A stretch of DNA of 40,268 nucleotides from SAR202 cluster bacterium bin16. GTDB taxonomy: Bacteria; Chloroflexota; Dehalococcoidia; Lucifugimonadales; Australimonadaceae. The stretch is from positions 1-40,268 of the forward strand of contig MPMJ01000028.1 in NCBI GenBank assembly GCA_002238425.1. The letters are read 5' to 3'. Positions 15,572 to 23,864 of the stretch are shown piece by piece. The notes under the pieces were generated by a model. It was not told the origin of the DNA. It did not search any database and saw nothing but the letters and a program-made list of their open reading frames with translations. Both the position numbers and the translations under genes were made by a program. Position 1 is the stretch's first letter; each line of letters starts with the position of its first letter.

Positions 15572-16519
15572 ATGACCACGCGCCAACTGCCCACCGAAGA
15601 GGAAGTGCTCGGCTACTTCGAGTCGCTCAGCAACTGGGGACGCTGGGGCGACGACGATGAGCTCGGTACGCTCAACCTCGTCACGCCGGAGAAGCGGAGG
15701 CAGGCTGCGGCGCTCGTGAAGGACGGCCTCAGTATCGGCTGCTCGCGCCCCGTCAGCACCCAGGAAGCGCGCGCCCAGCCGATAACGCCCGTCCATTTCA
15801 TGGTCGACACCGGCGAGGAGTACTGCCTCGACGACGAGAGGGAGTGGGTGACCCAGAGCTCCGGCGACTACTTCGGCATGGCCATCCACGGCCCCGGCCA
15901 GACCCACCTGGACGCGCTCTGCCACCAGTTCTGGCAGGGGAAGATGTACAACGGACGCCCTTCCAGCCTCATATCGTCGAGCGGTAAGGCAGCGTTCGGC
16001 GCGGTCGACGGCATGAAGGACGGCCTTGTCACCAAGGGCGTACTGCTCGACCTCGCGAAGATGCGCGACGTCCTCTGGTACGAGCCCGGCGAGGCCGCCT
16101 ACGTCGACGACCTCGAGGCCGCGGAGAAGGCGCAGGGCGTCCGCGTCGAGGAGGGCGACGCGCTCCTGCTGCGCTTCGGCTGGTCGAAGCGGCGCTACAT
16201 GCTCGGCCCCGTCCCGCGCGAGGGCGGACGCGCCGGGCTCCACGCCTCCTGCCTGCCCTGGCTCCACGAGCGCGGCATCTCCGTGCTCGCGTGCGACAGC
16301 GCCCAGGAGGTGCGCCCGACCGGCTACGACCGCTTCTTCGGACCCATCCACTCGGTCGGGCAGGTCGCGATGGGCCTCTGGCTCGTGGACAACGCCGACT
16401 TCGAAGCGCTCGCCGAGGCATGCGCGCGCGCCGGGCGCTACGAGTTCATGTTCACCGTTGCGCCGATGAACTTCCCGCTGGCGACCGGCTCGCCCCTGAA
16501 CCCGATTGCCGTCCTCTAG
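15572..16519 (+). CDS. cyclase family protein (kynurenine-formamidase-like metal hydrolase)
   Basis: The 315-residue product belongs to the cyclase/KynB-like fold. The metal-binding motif appears as HGPGQTHLDALCHQ near residues 107-120, the counterpart of HxGTHxDxPxH, with GVLLDL and a late WGF/GWSK segment typical of the family. Members hydrolyse N-formylkynurenine or related amides with Zn or Mn, but most environmental members are uncharacterised. GGAGG stands eight bases before the ATG. It lies between an ERG-type gene and a TctA transporter without a tight operon link to either, so context does not identify the substrate. Confidence 0.88.
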   Translation: MTTRQLPTEEEVLGYFESLSNWGRWGDDDELGTLNLVTPEKRRQAAALVKDGLSIGCSRPVSTQEARAQPITPVHFMVDTGEEYCLDDEREWVTQSSGDYFGMAIHGPGQTHLDALCHQFWQGKMYNGRPSSLISSSGKAAFGAVDGMKDGLVTKGVLLDLAKMRDVLWYEPGEAAYVDDLEAAEKAQGVRVEEGDALLLRFGWSKRRYMLGPVPREGGRAGLHASCLPWLHERGISVLACDSAQEVRPTGYDRFFGPIHSVGQVAMGLWLVDNADFEALAEACARAGRYEFMFTVAPMNFPLATGSPLNPIAVL

Positions 16520-16548
16520 CGTGGACACTCGTTCCCGCGCTTCTCTTC

Positions 16549-16765
16549 GTCGTTCCTGCGAAGGCAGGAACCTCGTAGCCTATGCCCCGTCATTCCCGCG
16601 CCTTGCCCCGCTATCCCCACACCGTACCCCGCCATCCTCACGCCTTACCTCGTCGGTCCCGCGCCTTACCTCGTCATTCCCGCGAAAGCGGGAATCCAGC
16701 GTGTCCGGCAGGCCATGTGACGAGGAGGGGCTGTCCGGTGTAGGGGCATCCCTTGTGGGCGCCCA
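16549..16765. repeat. interspersed palindromic repeat cluster
   Basis: Modules: TTCCTGCGAAGGCAGGAACCTCG (16551-16573), several short CGTCATTCCCGCGCCTTGCC-like tandem echoes (16587-16670), TCATTCCCGCGAAAGCGGGAATCC (16674-16697), GTGTAGGGGCATCCCTTGTG (16739-16758). The last module ends about 10 bases before the ribosome binding site of the TctA gene. Confidence 0.8.
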
Positions 16766-16784
16766 ACGAGGAGCGCGCTAGCCC

Positions 16785-18791
16785 ATGGACTCCATCCTCA
16801 CGGCGCTTGGCTACCTGCTCGACCCCGTCTACTGGTTCGTGCTCCTCAGCGTCGTCCTGCTCGCGGCCCTCGCGAGCGCCATCCCCGGCATGAACGCCTT
16901 CCTCGTGATGGCGCTCGCCTTCCCGTTCATCCTCTTCGAGGTCGACGAACCCGCCATCGGGCTCGTCGCCCTCGCGACCATCAGCGGCGTCAGCAACACG
17001 CTCGACTCCGTGCCCGCCATCCTCATCGGACAGCCGAGCGCCGCGACGCAGGTGACGTTCCTGGAAGGACACCAGCTCGCGCGGCGAGGGTACGCCGCGC
17101 ACACGCTCGGCGCGGTCTACGCCGTCTCCGCGCTCGGCGGCATCGTCGGCGCGGCGCTGCTTACCATCGCCATCCCTGTTGCGCGCCCCTTCGTGCTGCG
17201 CTTCGGCTTCCCGGAGATAGCGGCCACGGGCATGGTCGGCATCGCCATGGTCATCGTGCTCAGCCGGGGCGCGATGGTGCGCGGCCTCATCTCCGCGCTC
17301 GTGGGGATGCTGCTTGGCATGATCGGCACCATGGGCAGGCTCACGGTCGACCCGTTCGTCAGCATGCCGCTCGTGCCGTTCATCATCGGCCTGTTCGCGC
17401 TGCCGGAACTCGTCGACCTCATGATGAGCCGCCGTCCGGTGGCCGCGGAGGGTGCCAACTTCGGACGGAGAGAGGTGCTGCGAGGCGTGGCCTACGGCAT
17501 CTCCCGGTGGAAGATGACGGTACGGCAGTCCGCTTTCGGCGTCTTCCTCGGGGCGATCCCCGGCGTCGGCTCCGCCGTGGTGGACTGGCTGGCCTACGCG
17601 TTCGGCATCATCCTCACGAAGGACCGCTCGGAGTTCGGCAAGGGTTCGCTGGACGGAGTGCTGTTCGCGGAGTCCGCGCAGAACGCGAAGGAGGCCGGCG
17701 CGGCGCTGCCGACGCTGGCGCTCGGCGTTCCCGGCGCGCCGACGTGGGCGCTCGTCGTAGTGGCCATGATCCCGTACGGCGTCGCGCCGGGCCCGGAGAT
17801 GCTCGGCTCGCAGGCGCACATCACCATCCTCCTCGTGATAACGCTGGCGCTCGCGAACCTCATCATCTCCGGCATCGGCGTGGGCGTGACCGGCTTCCTC
17901 GCGCGCCTCACGACTGTGCCGTATCCCATCATCGGCGCGGTCGTCATCCCCATCGCGCTGCTCTCCACGTTCGTGGACACGACGAGCTGGCGCGGCATCC
18001 AGATCGCGCTCGGCATCGGCGCGATGGGGCTCGTGATGAAGCGCTTCAACTGGCCGAGGCCGCCCATGATCCTGGGCTTCATCCTCGTCGACGTCATCGA
18101 GCGGAACCACTTTAACGCGGTCAGCATCCACGGCTACCCTGGCGCGCTCAGCCGCCCCATCACCATCGCCATCCTCATCATCGCCGTCACCGTCGCCGCG
18201 GTGCTCTTACGCTCCGTCAGGCGCATGGAGCGCGAAACGGATATCGCCATCGAGGAGACGGACGCCGAGCCCGTCATTCCCGCTCGCGGATGGAAGGAGC
18301 GCTTCATCAATCCGGACGTGCTCATCCCGCTCGTGGTCATGGCGGGGATGGCGCTGATGCTGTCGGACCAACTGCAGAACCCCGTGCAGGACCGCTGGCG
18401 CTTCACCACCTACCCGTTCTGGCTGCCCGTCATCGCGCTCGGGCTGCTCTGTTTCGAACTGTTGCGCGGCCTTCGCGGCCGGTCACGTCCCACCACCATC
18501 ATGGACATCGGGCTCGTCAGCGGAGGCGTCGAGGGCGCGAGAGAGGCGGCGTACCGGATGTTGGGGCTGTTCGCGCTCTTCCTGCTGATCGGCACGACCG
18601 TCGGCCTGCGATGGGGGGCGCTCGCCTTCGCGCTCGCGGGGCCGATCGTGCTGCTGCGCGGGCACGGGCGGTTCCTCATGTCGCTCATCGCCGCCGCGGT
18701 CGTCGGCGCATTCATCAAGATCTTCCTGGACAACATCCTCTTCGTCATCTACCCGGAGCCGTTCATCCGCAACTGGTTCACGGGCGGCTAG
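16785..18791 (+). CDS. tripartite tricarboxylate transporter TctA permease with C-terminal TctB-like domain
   Basis: The 668-residue product is longer than TctA (about 500). Residues 1-500 have the TctA pattern of many membrane helices with the glycine/proline-rich conserved segments ASAIPGMNAFLVM, FLGAIPGVGSAVVDWLAY and the LALGVPGAPTWA segment. Residues about 510-668 add four further hydrophobic segments after a charged linker, the size and topology of TctB. TctA/TctB form the sodium-driven membrane part of a transporter that normally works with a periplasmic TctC protein; no tctC is in the window. GAGGAG precedes the ATG. Its TAG stop and the rluD TAG stop share the palindrome CTAG. Confidence 0.87.
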   Translation: MDSILTALGYLLDPVYWFVLLSVVLLAALASAIPGMNAFLVMALAFPFILFEVDEPAIGLVALATISGVSNTLDSVPAILIGQPSAATQVTFLEGHQLARRGYAAHTLGAVYAVSALGGIVGAALLTIAIPVARPFVLRFGFPEIAATGMVGIAMVIVLSRGAMVRGLISALVGMLLGMIGTMGRLTVDPFVSMPLVPFIIGLFALPELVDLMMSRRPVAAEGANFGRREVLRGVAYGISRWKMTVRQSAFGVFLGAIPGVGSAVVDWLAYAFGIILTKDRSEFGKGSLDGVLFAESAQNAKEAGAALPTLALGVPGAPTWALVVVAMIPYGVAPGPEMLGSQAHITILLVITLALANLIISGIGVGVTGFLARLTTVPYPIIGAVVIPIALLSTFVDTTSWRGIQIALGIGAMGLVMKRFNWPRPPMILGFILVDVIERNHFNAVSIHGYPGALSRPITIAILIIAVTVAAVLLRSVRRMERETDIAIEETDAEPVIPARGWKERFINPDVLIPLVVMAGMALMLSDQLQNPVQDRWRFTTYPFWLPVIALGLLCFELLRGLRGRSRPTTIMDIGLVSGGVEGAREAAYRMLGLFALFLLIGTTVGLRWGALAFALAGPIVLLRGHGRFLMSLIAAAVVGAFIKIFLDNILFVIYPEPFIRNWFTGG

Positions 18792-19801
18792 GCGCGGCGC
18801 AACTCCGACAGCGCGTCGGAGAGGTCGTCCGACAGCGGCGCCTCGAACGTCTTACGCTCCGTTTCGTTGGGAGGCATCGCGATCTCCAGCCGCGCGGCGT
18901 GGAGGAAGTGCCGGGGCACGAGCGGCGAGCGCCTGCCGTACACCGGATCGCCCACGAGCGGGTGCCCGATGTAGGAGAGATGCACGCGTATCTGGTGTGT
19001 GCGACCCGTGACCGGATGCGCCTCGACCAGCGTGAACCTGCCGTGCGGCCCATCGAAGCGTTCGACTACCTGATACTGCGTAAGAGCAGCGCGCCCTCCC
19101 TCCACCGCCGCCATCTTCTTCCGATGCTTCGGATGCCTGCCGATGGGAGCCTCCACCGCACCCTCGGTCTTACGGACGGTCCCTGTCGTCAGGGCAACGT
19201 AAGACTTGTCGACGCTGCGCTCCTTCATCTGGCGCGAGAGGCTGCGGTGCGCCGCGTCCGTCTTTGCCACGACGATGAGGCCGGACGTGTCCTTGTCGAG
19301 CCGGTGCACGATGCCGGGGCGCTCCACGCCGCCGATGCCGGGAAGGTCCGGCACGAGCGCCAGCAGCGCGTTCACGAGCGTACCGTCCGGGTGCCCCGGC
19401 GCGGGATGCACGGTAAGCCCCGCGGGCTTGTCGACCACGATGAGCTGATCGTCCTCGTAGACGATGCCGACGGGGATGTCCTGCGGCGCCAGGTCGAGCG
19501 GCGACGGCGGAGGCTCAACGACCACCACTACGTCGCCACCGCGCACGGCAGCCGACGGCTTGACGGGGCGTCCGTTGACTGTGACGCGCCCCTCCCGAGC
19601 CAGCGCGGCAGCCCGTGACCGGCTGAAGTACGGGTCGCGTGCCTGCACGAACGTGTCCACCCGCGAGCCGGAATCGGCCTCGCTGGCAGTGAATCGTGCT
19701 TCTTTCCCGCCTTGTCCCCTCTCCCTTGAGGGGAGGAGGGTGCCTCCGCTGGGCGGTGGCGGGTGAGGGTGAACCGGCGGGGCGGACGCGGGGTTACGCA
19801 T
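18788..19801 (-). CDS. rluD: RluA/RluD-family 23S rRNA pseudouridine synthase
   Basis: The 337-residue product isomerises uridines to pseudouridine in large-subunit rRNA. An S4-like RNA-binding domain lies at about 45-95 (SRVDTFV..SRSRAAALAREGRVTVNG), and the catalytic domain carries HRLDKDTSGL with D169 as the catalytic Asp. The RTHQIRVH and GDPVYG motifs follow. The ATG at 19801 has AGGAAGGA at the right distance and lies 14 bases behind lspA, matching the common lspA-rluD order. Residues 11-33 (proline-rich, then LLPSRERGQGG) are encoded by an interspersed repeat present elsewhere as noncoding DNA, so the N-terminus looks extended by an in-frame insertion. Ends tail-to-tail with the TctA gene. 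Confidence 0.93.
   Translation of the reverse strand: MRNPASAPPVHPHPPPPSGGTLLPSRERGQGGKEARFTASEADSGSRVDTFVQARDPYFSRSRAAALAREGRVTVNGRPVKPSAAVRGGDVVVVVEPPPSPLDLAPQDIPVGIVYEDDQLIVVDKPAGLTVHPAPGHPDGTLVNALLALVPDLPGIGGVERPGIVHRLDKDTSGLIVVAKTDAAHRSLSRQMKERSVDKSYVALTTGTVRKTEGAVEAPIGRHPKHRKKMAAVEGGRAALTQYQVVERFDGPHGRFTLVEAHPVTGRTHQIRVHLSYIGHPLVGDPVYGRRSPLVPRHFLHAARLEIAMPPNETERKTFEAPLSDDLSDALSELRRA
19714..19774. repeat. interspersed repeat inside the rluD coding region
   Basis: GTCCCCTCTCCCTTGAGGGG (19714-19733) with the following GGTGGCGGGTGAGGGTGAACC is a variant of the module found in noncoding DNA at 5643-5683 and 11347-11388. It keeps the rluD frame open and encodes about 20 low-complexity residues. 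Confidence 0.75.
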
Positions 19802-19815
19802 CGCTCGCGTCCTTC

Positions 19816-20328
19816 CTAGTCGGCGTACTCCTCGTCGCCGGGGATGCTCGTTGTGACGAGCGCGGGACGGGTTATGGGCTTGGTCAGCACCAGCACCGCG
19901 CCGAAGATGATGATGCCGGTGACGATGGACGCGTCGGCGATGTTGAAGATGTACCAAGGGCCGACGTCGATGAAGTCGGTGACGTGCCCCAGCCGGATGC
20001 GGTCGGCCAGGTTCCCGAACGCGCCCGCGAACATGAGGCCGAGGCTCGTCTGCACCCAGATGCCCGGCGTGCCCTGCGAGCGGTAGAAGAGGATGAGCAC
20101 GACGATGCCGATGGCGGAGGCGATGGTCAGCGTCAGGTTCTGCCCGCCGAACAGCCCGAACGCGCTGCCCGTGTTCGCGACGTGCGTGAAGCGGAAGTAG
20201 CCCTCCTCCGGCCAGGAGGAACCCAGCGGGAGGTAGAACTCGATGCCCAGTTTCGAGAACTGGTCCGCCGTGAATGCCAGCAGCGCGATCAGGATGACCA
20301 GCCCGTGCCTGTACAGGAAGACAACCAT
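19816..20328 (-). CDS. lspA: lipoprotein signal peptidase (signal peptidase II)
   Basis: The 170-residue product is an inner-membrane aspartyl protease that removes signal peptides from diacylated prolipoproteins. Four hydrophobic segments are visible. Family motifs are ADQFSK (21-26), VANTGSAFGLF (50-60), GNLADRIRLGHVTDFID with catalytic D118, and FNIADASI with catalytic D132. The frame extends to 20448, but that overlaps the divergent ltaE gene; the ATG at 20328 follows GGGGAG and gives a normal length. Its presence agrees with the several lipoproteins encoded further right. It is likely cotranscribed with rluD, 14 bases downstream. Confidence 0.95.
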   Translation of the reverse strand: MVVFLYRHGLVILIALLAFTADQFSKLGIEFYLPLGSSWPEEGYFRFTHVANTGSAFGLFGGQNLTLTIASAIGIVVLILFYRSQGTPGIWVQTSLGLMFAGAFGNLADRIRLGHVTDFIDVGPWYIFNIADASIVTGIIIFGAVLVLTKPITRPALVTTSIPGDEEYAD

Positions 20329-20392
20329 CGCTCCCCAGTTTATCAGCAGGCGCTGGTAGAATCCCCGTATCCCCGGTGAAGGACGAATAACG

Positions 20393-21440
<1,048 letters not shown>

Positions 21441-21445
<5 letters not shown>

Positions 21446-21866
21446 GGGCGGTTTTGAAAACCGCCCCTACGTCCCGAACGTGTCATTTCGAGCGGAGCCG
21501 AGAAATCTCTCAGGAGGCGCTCCGTCAAGCGCCACGCTTCCCCGAGAGATGTTTCGACTCCGCCTTCGGCTGCGCTCAACATGACAAGGCAGTGGCGTAG
21601 CGGGATGTAGGCGTACGGCCTGTGTAGGGGCGGTTCGCGAACCGCCCATGCGTCCCAGGCTTGTCATTTCGAGTGGAGCCGAGAAATCTCTCAGGAGGCG
21701 CTGCTCCAAATGCCACGTTCTCCCGAGAGATGTTTCGACTCCGCCTCCGGCTACGCTCAACATGACAGGGCAGGGGCCTCCGGCTGCGCTCAACATGACA
21801 AGGCAGTGGCGTAGCGGGATGTAGGAGTATGGCCTGTGTAGGGGCGGTTCGCGAACCGCCCCTACG
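21441..21866. repeat. repeat array with three TGTAGGGG palindromes and two long inverted modules
   Basis: Palindromes at 21441-21470, 21623-21647 and 21837-21865 alternate with two copies of a roughly 110-base module: TGTCATTTCGAG...GAGAAATCTCTCAGGAGGCGC then CCGAGAGATGTTTCGACTC..CTCAACATGACA (21480-21586 and 21663-21770). A partial extra copy follows (21778-21800). GGCAGTGGCGTAGCGGGATG recurs at 21590 and 21804. No gene is visible in this 443-base gap. Confidence 0.88.
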
Positions 21867-21888
21867 TCCCACCAGACAACCCCGGCCC

Positions 21889-23487
21889 TCACCACCACAC
21901 CCCTATGCGGTTTGCCGGGGCGCTGGGCGGAGCGTCGTCGTCATCGTCGTCGGGGGGCGGGAGGCGGTAGCCGAGGCTGAGTCGGTTCGGCGATGCGCGG
22001 TCGTCGTCGAGGAACGGCTCCGTGCCCGTCCAGATGCCGAACGACGGCGGGACGAGGAAGGCGAGCGCGAGGGCGTCCGCCTTGTCCGGCGACGGCAGCC
22101 CGCGCTTGCGCATCTCCTTCTTCCCCTGCAGCCGCACCTGCCCGGAACTCGACACGTCGTAGCGGAGCGAGATCAGCTGTCCGGCGAGCTCCTCGTCGCG
22201 CGGGAGCGCGAGCAGGCCGTCGTTGAGCAGCATCCGCAACTCCCAGAAGAACTCGGAGCGCATGTTGAAGAAGCGCGTGCGGTGCGGCGCGCGGCCTCCG
22301 AAGTGGACGCCGTAGACCGGCGCGCCGAGTTCGCGGAGGCGGTCCACGACGCCTCCGCCTACGCCGCCCTCGTCCACGAAGACCGCCTCAGCCTTCCACT
22401 CCTCGATCGTCCGCAGCACCTCATGGACGAGCCGCATCGTGTCCATCTTCGCGAACGAGCGCAGGTCGAATACGCGCTCGCCCTGCCGTACGCAGATGGC
22501 CGACTTGTCGAAGCCGAACCGTCCCACGTCGACGCCGATGTAGACGGGGAGGCGGGGATCGAGGGTTGTCATGTTGAGCGCAGTCGAAACATCTCTCGGG
22601 GGACGTTCGTCGCCAGCGGTGCCTTCGCCCGAGAGATCCCTCGGCTCCGCTGCACTCCGCTCGGGATGACAATCATCCTGCTCACCCGCCGATGCGCGGT
22701 CGGCTTCGCTGCGCTGCATGGCGGCCTCGACGGCCTCGCGGCCCACGAGGGAGTCCTCCTGCGCGTCCGGGAACTCGGCGAGGACGGCGGAGGCGTAGAA
22801 GGGGTGGTCCTCCGACCAGTCGAGGGCGAGCTCCTCGACGTCCTCGGGGGTGATGGCGGCGGGCACCCCGCCGTTCTCGCCGGTGAAGTTGGGGGTGTCG
22901 TACGCGGAGATCCTGATGCGCCGGTAGATGTGCTGCTTGGCGTGGTGGGAATCGTGGAACTCGCCGTCGAGCGACATGGCGTTGCCGACGAGCAGCAGGC
23001 GCGTCGGGTGCAGGCGTTTGATGGCGTCCATCTGGTCCTGGGGCATGGCGTGCGCCTCCGTGACGACGACGAGCAGGTTCTGCGCGTGGAATCCCTGGAT
23101 GTTGCACGCCTTGTTGGTGGAGAAGCCGATGGCGAACCGGTTGTCGTCGAGGCGGTACTTCGAGGCGAGCATCTTCCCTCCGAGGCGTTCGGGCGCGACG
23201 GCGTACGCCTCGCGCATCTCCTGCCAGACGACCTCCTCCACCTGCCGTTGCGTAGGGCCGGTCACGACCGCCTTGGGGTTCTCCTGCGTCTCCATCCACC
23301 AGAGCACGGCGCGGGCTGCCGTCCAGTCCTTGCCGGAGCCGTTGGCCCCGACGACGCTGACGCGCCGGCGGTCCACCACCGCCTCGAGCATCTCGATCTG
23401 CTTCGAGTACGGCATCCCCGCCTCGCCGAGCACGTCCCGCACGAAGCCGACGGGGTCGTTCCTGTAGCGTGTGAGGTCTTCTGCCAC
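21889..23487 (-). CDS. phage-type terminase large subunit with an in-frame repeat insertion
   Basis: The 532-residue product has the two-domain TerL layout. The N-terminal ATPase has a Walker A-like GANGSGKDW (47-55) and a Walker B-like VVVTEAHAM (140-148). The C-terminal RNase H-like nuclease has GVDVGRFGFDKSA (D320), FVDEGGVGGGVVDRL and a late PDKADALALA. Both ATPase motifs deviate: Asp replaces Ser/Thr after the Walker Lys, and Thr replaces the Walker B Asp. Residues 272-308, between the domains, are translated from an interspersed repeat. TerL cuts and pumps DNA into capsids, but no portal, small terminase or capsid gene is adjacent, so this is a remnant, a satellite or a domesticated gene. 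Start is GTG at 23487 after GAGAAGGTGG. Confidence 0.85.
   Translation of the reverse strand: MAEDLTRYRNDPVGFVRDVLGEAGMPYSKQIEMLEAVVDRRRVSVVGANGSGKDWTAARAVLWWMETQENPKAVVTGPTQRQVEEVVWQEMREAYAVAPERLGGKMLASKYRLDDNRFAIGFSTNKACNIQGFHAQNLLVVVTEAHAMPQDQMDAIKRLHPTRLLLVGNAMSLDGEFHDSHHAKQHIYRRIRISAYDTPNFTGENGGVPAAITPEDVEELALDWSEDHPFYASAVLAEFPDAQEDSLVGREAVEAAMQRSEADRASAGEQDDCHPERSAAEPRDLSGEGTAGDERPPRDVSTALNMTTLDPRLPVYIGVDVGRFGFDKSAICVRQGERVFDLRSFAKMDTMRLVHEVLRTIEEWKAEAVFVDEGGVGGGVVDRLRELGAPVYGVHFGGRAPHRTRFFNMRSEFFWELRMLLNDGLLALPRDEELAGQLISLRYDVSSSGQVRLQGKKEMRKRGLPSPDKADALALAFLVPPSFGIWTGTEPFLDDDRASPNRLSLGYRLPPPDDDDDDAPPSAPANRIGVWW
22567..22671. repeat. interspersed inverted repeat inserted in frame in the terminase gene
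   Basis: TGTCATGTTGAGCGCAGTCG (22567 on) and GAGAGATCCCTCGG..CTCGGGATGACA (to 22671) are the two halves of the long module found in noncoding DNA at 21480, 21663, 24951 and 30350. The 105 bases equal 35 codons, so the terminase frame is kept. Confidence 0.88.
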
Positions 23488-23509
23488 GGGTCCACCTTCT
23501 CCACCCGGA

Positions 23510-23536
23510 TAAGGGCGGTTCGCGAACCTCCCCTAC
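23510..23536. repeat. degenerate TGTAGGGG palindrome
   Basis: AAGGGCGGTTCGCGAACCTC and CCCTACG form an imperfect copy of the palindromic module just upstream of the terminase start. Confidence 0.7.
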
Positions 23537-23550
23537 GCCGGTTAACTACA

Positions 23551-23578
23551 AAACCCCCTCGCTCTTTCGCTGAGGGGG
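23551..23578 (-). terminator. orphan rho-independent terminator, minus strand
   Basis: On the minus strand CCCCCTCAGCGAAAGAGCGAGGGGG forms a stem with a small bulge and is followed by TTTTG. It would stop minus-strand transcripts arriving from above 23580, yet no minus-strand gene is visible there; the donor gene may have been lost, or it may end a small RNA. Confidence 0.55.
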
Positions 23579-23680
23579 CCAGCGTTCTTCCTGCGGCTCG
23601 TCCGCAAGGGTCAATGGCGCGTTCTACGTCGCGCACTACTATCGTGCGGCAGAGGGGGACGTTCGCGCAAGGGGCTCGTG

Positions 23681-23718
23681 TCACACGTCTGACAATTCCC
23701 GGCCCCCACACGTGTGAC
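23681..23718. repeat. spaced inverted repeat TCACACGT..ACGTGTGA
   Basis: TCACACGT (23681-23688) and ACGTGTGA (23710-23717) are complementary over eight bases, spaced by 21. The right copy is itself within the palindrome CACACGTGTG. It may be an operator of the amidohydrolase gene, but nothing else supports that. The CTGGATTCCCGCCTTCGCGGG module follows at 23731-23751. Confidence 0.35.
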
Positions 23719-23799
23719 CTGTCGGTCAACCTGGATTCCCGCCTTCGCGGGAAAGACGGGGCTTGGGTACCCCAGCGTTGCATCGGCGGCGGAGCGTAG

Positions 23800-23805
23800 T
23801 AGACT
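23800..23805 (+). promoter_or_regulatory. candidate -10 box of the amidohydrolase-2 gene
   Basis: GTAGTAGACT places TAGACT 60 bases before the ATG at 23865, in the same TAnnnT pattern as other genes here. Confidence 0.35.
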
Positions 23806-23864
23806 GCGCGCGCGGCCGCGTGCAGCCACGGGCCGCGCGGACGACAACAACGGGGAGGCGCGAT

